Source: an uncultured Anaerovibrio sp. | GTDB taxonomy: Bacteria > Bacillota > Negativicutes > Selenomonadales > Selenomonadaceae | DNA length: 11,874 bases | Reading direction: 5' to 3' | Assembly (NCBI GenBank): GCA_902785445.1 | Contig: CACZYN010000031.1 | Coordinates: 1 to 11,874 of the forward strand | In this document: positions 1 to 8,671 of the stretch, piece by piece | Layout of the letters: every line of letters begins with the position of its first letter | Numbering within the stretch: position 1 is the stretch's first letter | Notes under the pieces: generated by a model | Told to the model about the DNA's origin: nothing | What the model saw: only the letters and a program-made list of their open reading frames with translations | The model's database searches: none | Made by a program: the position numbers and the translations under genes

Positions 1-28
1 GATACGCTCTAAAAATGGGATAAACATA

Positions 29-57
29 ACTTCCGATAAGTATAAATTATCGGAAGT
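29..57. terminator. Inverted repeat, possible terminator
   Basis: Two perfect 11-base arms (29-39 and 47-57, ACTTCCGATAA and its complement) surround a 7-base loop. No gene lies between it and the hairpin at 75-117, so it could be a backup terminator for the phosphatase transcript or the terminator of a convergent gene left of the window. The flanking T-tracts are short and interrupted on both strands, so the role is inferred from position. Confidence 0.45.
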
Positions 58-74
58 AATTATTTTAGAACAAT

Positions 75-117
75 GGGCTGGGAAAATCCACTTAATGATT
101 TATGTGTATCCCAGCCC
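75..117 (-). terminator. Hairpin downstream of the exported phosphatase gene
   Basis: Arms GGGCTGGGA (75-83) and TCCCAGCCC (109-117) form a perfect 9-bp GC-rich stem with a 25-base AT-rich loop, starting 18 bases after the phosphatase stop codon. Position and stem strength suggest the transcript end. The loop is long and no good U-run follows on the minus strand, so it may be a 3' stabilising hairpin that works with the inverted repeat at 29-57. Confidence 0.5.
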
Positions 118-135
118 GTTTATTATGTCCAATTA

Positions 136-1221
136 TCAATCCGGCTTGCTTCTCTTTACGTTGTCTCCGTAAATGGTCTTCCAGTCGTTCTTCATGGATA
201 TGGTAATCCAGCCATATTTATTGCAGGCATTGGTCATTTTCTCTGCGGTCTTTGGACTGCCCAGCTCACGTTCACGGTCATCACAAATAACCCCGAAGGA
301 CAATGCCTTATACTTATTATTAAATATCGCATAGTTCAACATGCTGGAATCACTGGTGGAATTACCAAAGCCTAATACCGGCTGCTTGCCGATTTCCCGA
401 ACCATAGCCGATACTTTATTCATCTGCAAATCCTTAATTTGGAATTGGCCACGAATTACTTTATCCTTTTCTTCATAGGTATACTTCAATCCGTCAGTAT
501 CACCCTGTTCAGCTGCCAGATAACGAATATCAGTGCCGATGATGTTATCGGAATCCACTGGCATTATCCCGTCACAAATTACGCGCACTGCCTGGCGGTC
601 GGAACCGGACACCACAAATACCTTAAATTTGTTGGCCGCCAGATAAGATACAACCTCCATCATTGGCAGATAGAAGGATTCGCCACGTTTCAGGTTGGTA
701 AGACCTTCAGCCGGAGTCTCCATGAAATCCTTTACGTAATTATCATATTCTTCCAATCCCATGCCGGCAAATACCGAATCCTGGGCCTGGGCCTGATTAC
801 TGGTTGGTACCGGTACACCGATACTTTCCACAGCCTTCTTCACCTGCAATGCGTCCTGGCGATCCTGCTCGGAAGGGGTATAATTCGGATCCTCCAAGGC
901 CCGATGAATGTGCATCATCCACTCAAAATATGATGGTGTAGTTTCGCATATCAAGGTACCATCGAAATCAAATACAGCAATACGGTCCTGAACCGGAATA
1001 AAGTTCTTGCTCTTTGGGTCTGTAATATCCTTCATGTAGCTGGTAAGCTGTTTAAAGGCATTACTTTCCTTATTCCAATACTTAAAGTTGGTGCCCTGCT
1101 TATTAATGGAAATTTTAGCCAATTCTGCTCTGGAAGCTGCCTCGGAATTAGTTACCCCTGCCAGTGTTCCGAAACCAAGCATAGCAGCCATAACCAGTGA
1201 ACATAGTTTTTTCTTATTCAT
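136..1221 (-). CDS. Exported HAD-superfamily phosphatase
   Basis: A 361-residue protein with a typical Sec signal peptide: a KKK n-region, a hydrophobic core, and a likely signal peptidase I site near residue 28 (SEA-A). The mature part carries the haloacid dehalogenase motifs. Motif I is DFDGTL with nucleophile D85 and acid/base D87, motif II is VVSGSD with S205, and motif III is GNSTSDSS with acidic D291. A large insert after motif I (about 95-185) is an alpha-helical cap that would set substrate choice. The protein should act as a periplasmic or surface Mg-dependent phosphomonoesterase; phosphorylcholine, phosphoserine or nucleotides are possible substrates, and the sequence alone does not decide. 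The start is supported by AGGGGG seven bases or so upstream of ATG. It is the last gene of a probable operon, 39 bases after the carbonic anhydrase-like gene. Family assignment is firm, substrate unknown. Confidence 0.85.
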   Translation of the reverse strand: MNKKKLCSLVMAAMLGFGTLAGVTNSEAASRAELAKISINKQGTNFKYWNKESNAFKQLTSYMKDITDPKSKNFIPVQDRIAVFDFDGTLICETTPSYFEWMMHIHRALEDPNYTPSEQDRQDALQVKKAVESIGVPVPTSNQAQAQDSVFAGMGLEEYDNYVKDFMETPAEGLTNLKRGESFYLPMMEVVSYLAANKFKVFVVSGSDRQAVRVICDGIMPVDSDNIIGTDIRYLAAEQGDTDGLKYTYEEKDKVIRGQFQIKDLQMNKVSAMVREIGKQPVLGFGNSTSDSSMLNYAIFNNKYKALSFGVICDDRERELGSPKTAEKMTNACNKYGWITISMKNDWKTIYGDNVKRSKPD

Positions 1222-1260
1222 GTAGATTTCCCCCTGTCATAAATAATTAATACTATTTCA

Positions 1261-1851
1261 TTAAACTATTTTTGAGCCATCGTAGACTTCGCCGCCTACA
1301 TCCAGGCCCAAACCATATTTTTCTGCCCATTCGGATTTATATTTAATTGCCTGGGCATGTATTGCCTTAAAGCCGTTTTCATCCAAAGTCTTCTTTACCT
1401 TGGCTGGACAGCCCACTACCAAAGAATTAGGTGGAATAATGGTTCCTTTTGTCACTAACGCTCCAGCACCTACTATGGATCCCCGGCCAATAACTGCTCC
1501 ATCCAAAACTGTTGCCCCCATACCTATAAGACAATAATCTTCAATGGTGCAGGCATGGAGCGTTACACTATGGCCAACCGTTACATAATCACCTACTATA
1601 CAGCCGTAATCATCGGCTACATGGAGGCAACTATTATCCTGAATATTGCTGTAGCGTCCTACTACAACCTTGTTTATATCCCCCCGTAGAGTAACATTGG
1701 GCCAAACACTGGCATATTCCTTGAGTTCCACATCACCGATAAGTACAGCGGTACTGAAGGCATAAGCCTTTTCATTGATTATTGGATAGCGGCCATCAAA
1801 TTCGTAAATATAATGCTTGGCATCCTGTTCCTTAATCTTAATATACTGCAT
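1261..1851 (-). CDS. Gamma-class carbonic anhydrase-like hexapeptide-repeat protein
   Basis: A 196-residue left-handed beta-helix protein of the gamma carbonic anhydrase/YrdA/PaaY type. The hexapeptide repeats run through most of the chain (about 35-150). The three histidines that bind the metal in Cam-type enzymes are present: one in NSCLHV (H77) and two in GHSVTLHAC (H94 and H99). The conserved LRGD and NIQDN segments are also intact. The protein is probably a cytoplasmic trimer with zinc or iron at subunit interfaces; many family members lack measurable CO2 hydration, so activity is uncertain. The frame is open to a GTG at 1863, but the GAGG sequence fits the ATG at 1851 better, so that start is chosen. 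It lies between the DUF554 and phosphatase genes with gaps of about 36 and 39 bases, consistent with one transcript. Confidence 0.88.
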   Translation of the reverse strand: MQYIKIKEQDAKHYIYEFDGRYPIINEKAYAFSTAVLIGDVELKEYASVWPNVTLRGDINKVVVGRYSNIQDNSCLHVADDYGCIVGDYVTVGHSVTLHACTIEDYCLIGMGATVLDGAVIGRGSIVGAGALVTKGTIIPPNSLVVGCPAKVKKTLDENGFKAIHAQAIKYKSEWAEKYGLGLDVGGEVYDGSKIV

Positions 1852-1887
1852 ATTATCCAACACCTCATTTATAAATAATAACCTAAC

Positions 1888-2583
1888 TCAAAATCCCAAA
1901 TACCCGAACAGCATTAAAACAATGGGAGCCACCACCAAGGTCGGCAGATAATTAATGACCTTAAATTTTGTAAGCCCCAGCATATTAAGTCCTATAGCCA
2001 AAATTAGCAGACAGCCGTTACAGGACATTTCATTGATAACAGCTTCGGAAAGAAACGGAGCCAGGTATTCTGCCAAAAGTACAATACTGCCTTGGAAAAA
2101 CAAGGTAAAAACCGCTGACCCCAGCACTCCTATCCCCATGGCAGCCGTCATCATGATACCGGAAATAAAATCCAGTAAGGACTTGGTGTACAGCATGGTG
2201 TAATCCGCCCGCAAACCTGCATCCAGAGAGCCCACAATAACCATCGCCCCAACATTCATAATGAGACAGGAAGTAATGAAGGCTTCCGTCAGTTTGGAAG
2301 AATTGGCTTTTGGGGAACCTTTCTTTAATAATCGGTCCGTAAAACGGTTTACGTGGCCATCTGCATCGATTACTTCTCCTATGGTTAAACCTATAACCAC
2401 GGAAATAATCATAACCAGAATGTTATCTTCTTTGATGGCCCCCTGTACACCGATTATCACGGTACACAGTCCCAGTGCTTTGATAATATTGCTGGATATA
2501 TGCTCAGGAAGGCCCTTGCGTATCAGCAGCCCGATAAACACGGCAATAGTGATTGCTAAGGTATTTACAATTACAGCGTACAT
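1888..2583 (-). CDS. DUF554 family integral membrane protein
   Basis: A 231-residue, very hydrophobic protein of the DUF554 (YdfK/YqgA) family. It begins with a membrane helix (about 2-22) followed by short loops and roughly six further hydrophobic stretches. Family-like features include the small-residue-rich first helices, the conserved GLTIGEVIDADG segment near residues 64-75, and the segment at about 100-120 containing SCLIMNVGAM. The biochemical function of the family is not established; a transport or channel role is only a guess. ATG is preceded by GGAGAAAG at good spacing. A strong promoter-like pair sits 36 to 64 bases upstream, so this is probably the first gene of an operon with the carbonic anhydrase-like and phosphatase genes. 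Confidence 0.88.
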   Translation of the reverse strand: MYAVIVNTLAITIAVFIGLLIRKGLPEHISSNIIKALGLCTVIIGVQGAIKEDNILVMIISVVIGLTIGEVIDADGHVNRFTDRLLKKGSPKANSSKLTEAFITSCLIMNVGAMVIVGSLDAGLRADYTMLYTKSLLDFISGIMMTAAMGIGVLGSAVFTLFFQGSIVLLAEYLAPFLSEAVINEMSCNGCLLILAIGLNMLGLTKFKVINYLPTLVVAPIVLMLFGYLGF

Positions 2584-2618
2584 AATCTTTCTCCATACAA
2601 CAATACAAATATGTATAT

Positions 2619-2647
2619 ATTATACAGAGAAATAAATATTTAATCAA
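2619..2647 (-). promoter_or_regulatory. Sigma-70-type promoter of the DUF554 operon
   Basis: On the minus strand TTGATT (2642-2647) is followed by exactly 17 bases and then a perfect TATAAT (2619-2624). The -35 box lies inside the last codons of the phosphomutase gene. Transcription would start near 2612, leaving a leader of about 29 bases that contains the ribosome binding site of the DUF554 gene. Confidence 0.65.
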
Positions 2648-4322
2648 ACCAAGGCTTTACTGCTGCCGCAAGTTTTTCTTTTTGAGCGGTAGCTTCGGTC
2701 AAATCCTTGCCCAAGGTAGTATAATATGCCTTAATTTTCGGTTCGGTACCGGAAGGACGGATAACCACTGTTGCACCGCCATCCAGGGTGAATACCAATA
2801 CATTGGCCGCTGGTAAACCGGTTTCCTCGGTCTTCTTATAGTCAACGGTTTTTGTAACCTTTAGTCCGGCAATATCTGTAGGTGGCGTATCCCGAAGTTT
2901 TTGCATGATACCAGCCATTTTATCCATTCCGCTAAGGCCTGGGAATTCAAAGCTGTCAATTTTGTTGAGATAACGGCCATATTTGGCATAAATCTCTTCT
3001 AGACGAGCTTTTATGCTGGAACCGATACTTCTATAATATGCAGCCATTTCGCAAATCAGCATCGATGCCACTACGGCATCTTTGTCGCGCACATAAGAAC
3101 CTGAGAGATAGCCATAGCTTTCCTCAAAACCAAAGATAAAGCGTTCTTCCTGTCCAGCTTGTTCTAAACGAAGGATTTGGTCACCAATCCACTTAAAACC
3201 GGTTAGAACCTTACGAAGCTCTACCCCATAGTTTTCGGCCACTGCATCTGCCAGCGGTGTGGATACCAAGGACATTACTGCTACCGGATCCTTTGGCATA
3301 GTGCCCTTTTCAATGCGTCCTGCACAGATATAATCCAACAGTAAAACACCCATTTCATTACCGGAAACCAGCTCATAAGAACCATCAGGACACTTCATGG
3401 CTATGCCAACCCGGTCAGCATCTGGGTCGGTAGCCAGCATCAGGTCAGCACCACATTCCTTGGCTAATTTCAGTCCTGACTCCAAAGCCTCGAAAATTTC
3501 CGGATTTGGGTAGCTGCAGGTGGTAAAATAGCCATTAGGATATTCCTGTTCAGGGACGATGGTAATATCACTAATGCCAATATCCTTTAATACCTGAGTT
3601 ACTGGTACCAGTCCGGAACCGTTTAAAGGACTGTATACCAGTTTCAGACCGGAGGTCTTGGCTAAGCCTGGTCGTACTTGACGGGATTCTATAGCCTCAT
3701 AAAATGCTTTCTTGCAGTCATCACCCACAAAACGAATAAGACCGTCCTCTACTCCTTGGGCAAAGGAAATACGTTTAGCACCAGTAAGGACATCAGTCTT
3801 CTGGATTTCCTCGTAGACTATGGCCGCCGCATCATCGGTCATTTGGCAACCGTCCGGTCCATAGGCTTTATAGCCATTGTATTTGGACGGATTATGGGAT
3901 GCAGTTACCATAATACCGGCATTGCACTTGTAATAACGGGTGGCAAAGGACAAGGCCGGAACCGGCATGGCCGCATCATAAATCCGTACCTTGATGCCAT
4001 TGGCCGCCAAGACACAGGCTGCTGTCTTGGAAAATACATCACTCTTTAGACGGGTATCAAAGCTGATAGCAACTGTCTGCGTTCCCCCTTGCTTTTTCAC
4101 CCAATTGGCAATTCCCTGGGTAGCTTGTTGAACTACATAAATATTCATGCGGTTCGTACCTGCCCCCAAAACTCCCCGTAAACCGGCAGTACCAAATTTG
4201 AGGGATACAGCAAACCGGTCCTTTATTTCCTCATCACTGCCCTCGATGGATGACAATTCCGGGTACAAATCGCAGTCCTCAAGGTCAAAGGATAGCCAGC
4301 GCTTATATTCATTCTGATACAT
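2640..4322 (-). CDS. pgcA: Phosphoglucomutase/phosphomannomutase (alpha-D-phosphohexomutase)
   Basis: A 560-residue cytoplasmic enzyme that interconverts hexose 1- and 6-phosphates, most likely glucose phosphates, feeding nucleotide-sugar and cell-envelope synthesis. All four domains of the family are visible. FGTAGLRG is near residues 43-50, and the catalytic phosphoserine loop TASHNP has Ser142. The Mg-binding loop DPDADR has D299, D301 and D303. The sugar-binding FEESYG loop and the C-terminal phosphate-binding RPSGTEPK are also intact. Length matches Bacillus PgcA-type enzymes. The frame opens five codons earlier at 4337, but those codons contain the GGAGGGG ribosome binding site that serves the ATG at 4322, so 4322 is taken as the start. 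It stands 79 bases after the kinase gene; whether it has its own promoter is unclear. Confidence 0.93.
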   Translation of the reverse strand: MYQNEYKRWLSFDLEDCDLYPELSSIEGSDEEIKDRFAVSLKFGTAGLRGVLGAGTNRMNIYVVQQATQGIANWVKKQGGTQTVAISFDTRLKSDVFSKTAACVLAANGIKVRIYDAAMPVPALSFATRYYKCNAGIMVTASHNPSKYNGYKAYGPDGCQMTDDAAAIVYEEIQKTDVLTGAKRISFAQGVEDGLIRFVGDDCKKAFYEAIESRQVRPGLAKTSGLKLVYSPLNGSGLVPVTQVLKDIGISDITIVPEQEYPNGYFTTCSYPNPEIFEALESGLKLAKECGADLMLATDPDADRVGIAMKCPDGSYELVSGNEMGVLLLDYICAGRIEKGTMPKDPVAVMSLVSTPLADAVAENYGVELRKVLTGFKWIGDQILRLEQAGQEERFIFGFEESYGYLSGSYVRDKDAVVASMLICEMAAYYRSIGSSIKARLEEIYAKYGRYLNKIDSFEFPGLSGMDKMAGIMQKLRDTPPTDIAGLKVTKTVDYKKTEETGLPAANVLVFTLDGGATVVIRPSGTEPKIKAYYTTLGKDLTEATAQKEKLAAAVKPWFD

Positions 4323-4401
4323 AAATAGCCCCTCCATTTATATTATTTTGCCTATTAAATTTCGATAACAAAACATCAAAATCCTTTAATATTCGAGAAT
4401 A

Positions 4402-6954
4402 TTATCTGTTTGATAGCAGTGATATGATAGCATCAAAATCCGATTTTTCGGTGGCCATCTGTAGATTATGGTAAAGCTCAGCATCTGCGTCTGGAATACG
4501 ATAACCTTCTATTTCCGCAAATATTTCCATTATGCCATCAGAATCATTGGCTTCAGCCGCTTCCTTAATGCCTTCAAATACTGTGTCCATCAGCTCGCTG
4601 TCTGCTTCCGGCATTTCCTCATTATCATCAACTTCTTCTAATTCATCATTACCGAACACTTGGGACAATGGTTCCTTAAAGCTCCTGTAAGTAGTAATAA
4701 ATCCTTCATGATGCTGATTTATATAATCTATATCCCCTGCTTTGCCGGCGTTTTCCAGCAATTGTGCTTCTTCAGCAAGGGCTGTTGCTCCAATCAGTCG
4801 GACAGAACTTTTCATTGCATGTACCTGTATAGTATAGTCCTTGAAATTCCCATCGGCGTAGAAACCATCGAGCAATGCTGCATCCTCATCCAGGGATTCA
4901 TAGAAAATCTTCAGTAGTGGTAAATAAGCCTCCGTGTCTCCACTGTTGCTGATACCCTTGGCCAGGTCGATCCATTCCTGTCCTTGTAGTGGAGCTAGTA
5001 TTGCTGGAATATCCCCCTGCTCCTCTTCATCATTGTTGATATCATCTTCCCCGGAAATATGGATTTTGTCCCCTGGCAGATAGGTCATTAACATATCCTC
5101 CAGCTTACCAGGATGAATCGGCTTGGTAAGATAATTATTAAAACCAGCAGCTAGATACTGTTCCCTGGCTCCGGATATGGCATTGGCGGTAAGGCATACT
5201 GTAACTGTGGCCTCGTTTGGTCCATCTGTTTGTGCCCGCAGTTCATGCAAGGTTTCGATACCATCTTTACCCGGCATCATGTGATCCAGGAAAATCATGT
5301 CATACATTTTGCTTTGGGCCATGGCAAGTGCCTCATCTCCACTGTTGGCCGTTTCGATGATTATCTTGGTACGTTTTAAAAGACTTTTGAATACCATCAG
5401 ATTCATCGGATTATCGTCCACAACCAGTACTGTAGCCTCTGGAGCCGTGAACTTCTCCTTGTATTTTTTATGCTCCTTTAAAAGCATATGAACTGATGTT
5501 CTGTAGTCTCCTAATGGCTCCCATTTGACAACCTTCTGCCGCAGATCGAAGAAGAAGGTGGTACCAACGCCATAGGTGCTTTCCACCTGCAGGGAGCTTC
5601 CCATCATATCCAGAAGATTCTTGGTGATGGTCATGCCTAAGCCGGTACCCTCGATATTACGATTACGTTTTTCCTCAATACGCTCAAACTTGGAGAATAG
5701 TTTTTCCATGTCCTCCGGCTTTATGCCTATACCAGTATCCTTGACCTTCACATGCATAACAATACTTTCCGGGTCGTCATCACAAGGGTCAAATCCTACA
5801 GAAAAAGTCACGCTGCCCGTTTCTGTATATTTCACCGCATTGGTCAGAATATTGGTGATAACCTGCTTTATCCGGACTTCGTCACCAAATAGCTGCTTCG
5901 GTATATTTTGATCAAAGTCTACATTAAAGGTTAGCCCTTTATCATCAGACCGGTTGTGGATCATTATAACCATATCGTTCAAGGTGGAAGAAAGATCGTA
6001 CTCCACAGGAATAATCTCAATTTTGCCGGCTTCAATCTTGGAGAAATCCAAAATATCATTAATCAGTCCCAACAGGGTATTGCCGGAACTGCGAACATTT
6101 TCTGCATAGGACAGGATATTATCGTCATCACATTCACGTAATATCAGCTCGTTCATGCCTAGAACGGCATTAATTGGTGTGCGGATTTCATGGGACATAT
6201 TGGAAAGGAATTCACTCTTAGCCTGCGAGGCTTTTTCAGCGGCTTCCTTTTCTCTACGCAGGGATTCCAGACTGGCCCGTCGGTATTCCTCCACTCGCTC
6301 ACTTATAACAAAGGTATGCAGCAGGCAGGTTCCCATCATATAACCAATGGTGTACATTGGAATGAAAAGAAACTCCAGCTGAAGGATAAGAGACACTGCT
6401 ATAATCAGGCCAAAAAGACAAATTGTTTGATGACGTCGTTTTATAGTTCCTTCCAACCGCAGCGTGGCAATGAAGGTATAAGCAGCCGTCAGCAAGAATA
6501 GTACAATTTGGAAAATAAGTTGTGCATATCGGGCTGGGCAGGCATGGTATTCCCCAGTTTCATCAAACCAAAACAGCACCGGCGTAAAGATACTGGTCAG
6601 TGAAGCCACTGCAATAGTCACAAAGAAAATACGCCCCGTCCAAAGAAGGAGCTTAATGAATTTATTTTCCTCTCCCAAATAGGTTACCACATAGCGCGTC
6701 CAAGTCAGTATGCCCGCAGCCATGACGATGTAGTATAGTACCACGTTTACAAAGAGCAGTTTAAATAAAGCTAACTCGTGAAAAACGCCCCATAACGTAT
6801 CAGTAATATAATACGCCAAAACAGCATACAGAAAATGCTTGTAAATTTTTACGGCAGGAACATTTTGATTTTTATTGCGCTGGAATAAAATGTCATAATT
6901 TACAATTACAAGGATGAGTGAGGCCAACACTCCAATTAAAGCCAAATAAAACAT
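4402..6954 (-). CDS. Hybrid sensor histidine kinase with receiver and HPt domains
   Basis: An 850-residue membrane phosphorelay kinase. Residues 1-220 contain about seven hydrophobic helices with no large extracellular domain, so the signal may be sensed in or near the membrane. A short coiled coil (about 221-248) leads to the HisKA domain with SHEIRTP and phosphoacceptor His255. The ATPase domain has N-box Asn368 and Asn372, DTGIG (406-410) and GTGLG (436-440). A receiver follows, with acidic pair D513/D514, phosphoacceptor D557 and K611. An acidic linker leads to an HPt domain with HAMKSS (His712). The final 70 or so residues form a helical tail of unknown role. All catalytic residues are intact. 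ATG is preceded by AGAGGGG. The gene starts 18 bases after the response regulator stop, so the two are surely co-transcribed. The stimulus cannot be read from the sequence. Confidence 0.93.
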   Translation of the reverse strand: MFYLALIGVLASLILVIVNYDILFQRNKNQNVPAVKIYKHFLYAVLAYYITDTLWGVFHELALFKLLFVNVVLYYIVMAAGILTWTRYVVTYLGEENKFIKLLLWTGRIFFVTIAVASLTSIFTPVLFWFDETGEYHACPARYAQLIFQIVLFLLTAAYTFIATLRLEGTIKRRHQTICLFGLIIAVSLILQLEFLFIPMYTIGYMMGTCLLHTFVISERVEEYRRASLESLRREKEAAEKASQAKSEFLSNMSHEIRTPINAVLGMNELILRECDDDNILSYAENVRSSGNTLLGLINDILDFSKIEAGKIEIIPVEYDLSSTLNDMVIMIHNRSDDKGLTFNVDFDQNIPKQLFGDEVRIKQVITNILTNAVKYTETGSVTFSVGFDPCDDDPESIVMHVKVKDTGIGIKPEDMEKLFSKFERIEEKRNRNIEGTGLGMTITKNLLDMMGSSLQVESTYGVGTTFFFDLRQKVVKWEPLGDYRTSVHMLLKEHKKYKEKFTAPEATVLVVDDNPMNLMVFKSLLKRTKIIIETANSGDEALAMAQSKMYDMIFLDHMMPGKDGIETLHELRAQTDGPNEATVTVCLTANAISGAREQYLAAGFNNYLTKPIHPGKLEDMLMTYLPGDKIHISGEDDINNDEEEQGDIPAILAPLQGQEWIDLAKGISNSGDTEAYLPLLKIFYESLDEDAALLDGFYADGNFKDYTIQVHAMKSSVRLIGATALAEEAQLLENAGKAGDIDYINQHHEGFITTYRSFKEPLSQVFGNDELEEVDDNEEMPEADSELMDTVFEGIKEAAEANDSDGIMEIFAEIEGYRIPDADAELYHNLQMATEKSDFDAIISLLSNR

Positions 6955-6972
6955 AGAGATTGCCCCTCTCCG

Positions 6973-7725
6973 TTATTCCGTAAGAACCCCCCGTATACTG
7001 TCTAATAAGCTGTCCCTGGTAGTGGACTTTAAGATGTAGCCATTAGGTTTCAGGGCCATAACCCGCTCTACCCCTTCTCTGGTGCCTACACCAGTCAGAA
7101 AGACTATTGGAATATGTTTGATAGAAGGTTCCTGACGCAGCATCTGGAAAACTTGTGGTCCGTCTACAACCGGCATTTCGTAATCCAACAATATTAAATC
7201 AACCGGGGTTTTCAGCAAAAAAGTGATGGCATCCATTCCTGATTTGGCACTATAGACCTGATAATCTTCCTTCATCCATTCTGTAACCATTCTGGCGAAG
7301 GATGGATTGTCATCTACAATGAGAATTTTTTTCTTTCCACCAGTGTAAATCGTATCCAAAACTGCTTGCTCCAGCTCCTCCATCTTTAATGGACGATCCA
7401 GCCAGGCAAAATGCTCCAGACGATTATTATGCTGAATTAAGCGTGGACGGTCCTTCTTTTCACCAATCAGCAACATATTTGTATTGCTTTTCCAAATCTG
7501 CTCCTGAATATTATCCAATACTTTCATCTCATCTGGATCATCGGCAATATCTCCCGGCAGATAGGTAATTAGTAACAAGGCTGACTCCGCCATTTCCTTA
7601 ATCTTGCCAAATTCTCTGGCAACGGTTACTACCTTGTAGCCGCACTCAGTAAGTTTACGTTCAATAGTTTTAGCTACTACACTTGGTTTATACAAAATTA
7701 AAACAATTGCTAAATCCCATTCCAT
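6973..7725 (-). CDS. Dual-receiver response regulator without DNA-binding domain
   Basis: A 250-residue protein made of two receiver-like halves. The C-terminal half (about 130-250) is a complete receiver: acidic pair D138/D139, phosphoacceptor D181 in LLDYEMP, T211 in FLTGV and K233 in YILKST. The N-terminal half (about 1-125) has the length and alternating hydrophobic pattern of a receiver but lacks the acidic pair, and TYLPGD stands where the phosphoacceptor is expected, so it is probably a pseudo-receiver. No helix-turn-helix, GGDEF or other output domain is present. The frame opens 16 codons earlier (7773), but AGGGGG nine bases before the ATG at 7725 fixes the start. It is the first gene of an operon with the hybrid kinase, its likely partner, and may act as an intermediate in a phosphorelay or through protein contacts. 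Confidence 0.87.
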   Translation of the reverse strand: MEWDLAIVLILYKPSVVAKTIERKLTECGYKVVTVAREFGKIKEMAESALLLITYLPGDIADDPDEMKVLDNIQEQIWKSNTNMLLIGEKKDRPRLIQHNNRLEHFAWLDRPLKMEELEQAVLDTIYTGGKKKILIVDDNPSFARMVTEWMKEDYQVYSAKSGMDAITFLLKTPVDLILLDYEMPVVDGPQVFQMLRQEPSIKHIPIVFLTGVGTREGVERVMALKPNGYILKSTTRDSLLDSIRGVLTE

Positions 7726-7832
7726 AATAATGTACCCCCTAGATAAATTACTTCCTTTAAAAATTCTATGCAAATAACCTTAATCCCTGCTTTATTGGCA
7801 GCCCTTTTAATAAATTTTAAAGGATTTTATTT

Positions 7833-8663
7833 CTAATTCAACCTTTCTAATAAACTTTTTCCAGCCAGGGCTGTTAAGAGATGAATTTTATCTTCATGAA
7901 AGGACAGTAGTTTTTTTACTTCTATTTCCACATCATCAAGCACCTGATTAACTGCCAGATAAACTTTTCTTTTTTCCTCTTCCGGGATATTGGCAGTATA
8001 AAAAGACAGCCTGCCCTTACAAGTATCTTTTCCCTTTTCCAAACCAAAGAACAGGCGTTGTCTGTCAGCATTATAATTGCCAAAGGCCGCGATTTGTCCA
8101 AAGGCATCGGCCACAATTTCGTCCAAAGGATGATTTTTCATTCCACCAAAAAGTCGCAAAGTTTCATAATGGGTAATTTCATGGGCCAGGCGAATTTTCT
8201 GGGAAAGGATTAGCCACTCATCTTTTCCCAGTCCTATTTTATCGGCTGGGACATTGCTGTACGGAGCAATATTCATGAGGATAATTCGATGGCAAAAAAT
8301 ATCCTTAGCTTTGGTCTGCATAGTAAAAGCATTCACTGTAGGAGGTATTTCCCTGATTTTCTCCCGACCATTTAATAATGCATCCATATAGAGCAGATCC
8401 CTGTGGTTTTGAGTGGTAATAATTGGCAGCCTGCCTCCTAAGGTTTCAGCAAAAGAAATACTTAGGGCCTCCATATTTTCCCACTTAAAATCAGAAAATG
8501 CCAGTCCTAAAACATCAGTAAAAAACCGGAGGACATCTTTACCATCTGCTTTTTGCCATCGGGAAACAAACAACTCATCGTTCAGAGGTAATTTGGGCAA
8601 TTCTTTCGGTATATCATAATAATGATTCAAAAATTTTTTACATACACTTTCTTGCAAATCCAT
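7833..8663 (-). CDS. Putative zinc metallopeptidase (HExxH...ExxxD) coupled to a radical SAM maturase
   Basis: A 276-residue soluble protein that I do not recognise as a named family. The key feature is HEITH at 161-165 followed, 17 residues after the second His, by ExxxD (E182, D186 within DEIVADA). This is the gluzincin pattern seen in thermolysin-like zinc peptidases: two His ligands, catalytic Glu, third ligand Glu and a supporting Asp. There is no signal peptide and no membrane segment, so it would act in the cytoplasm. Its ribosome binding site (AAGGA) overlaps the stop codon of the radical SAM gene eight bases before, which implies translational coupling. The inferred role is proteolysis of a leader peptide or modified precursor in the same pathway; a non-catalytic metal-binding partner protein is an alternative. 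Confidence 0.7.
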   Translation of the reverse strand: MDLQESVCKKFLNHYYDIPKELPKLPLNDELFVSRWQKADGKDVLRFFTDVLGLAFSDFKWENMEALSISFAETLGGRLPIITTQNHRDLLYMDALLNGREKIREIPPTVNAFTMQTKAKDIFCHRIILMNIAPYSNVPADKIGLGKDEWLILSQKIRLAHEITHYETLRLFGGMKNHPLDEIVADAFGQIAAFGNYNADRQRLFFGLEKGKDTCKGRLSFYTANIPEEEKRKVYLAVNQVLDDVEIEVKKLLSFHEDKIHLLTALAGKSLLERLN

Positions 8664-8671
8664 GTTTTTCC

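Noticed and set aside
439..933. Plus-strand open frame of 164 codons
   Set aside because: It lies entirely inside the antisense of the exported phosphatase gene, which has a signal peptide and complete HAD motifs. The plus-strand product has no recognisable domain.
3678..4049. Plus-strand open frame of 123 codons within the phosphomutase region
   Set aside because: It is antisense to the conserved catalytic core of the mutase, and the translation shows no domain.
4388..4403. AATATTC-GA-GAATATT palindrome at the end of the kinase gene
   Set aside because: The stem is only seven AT-rich pairs, overlaps the stop codon, and is not followed by a U-run on the minus strand; too weak to call a terminator.
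7803..7823. Short inverted repeat CCTTT...AAAGG after the HExxH gene
   Set aside because: Five pairs followed by a mismatch in very AT-rich DNA can arise by chance; transcription into the response regulator gene can be neither shown nor excluded.
7922..8116. Minus-strand alternative frame inside the HExxH protein gene
   Set aside because: It overlaps the segment encoding the conserved ExxxD region and the C-terminal part of the HExxH protein in another frame and has no supporting ribosome binding site.
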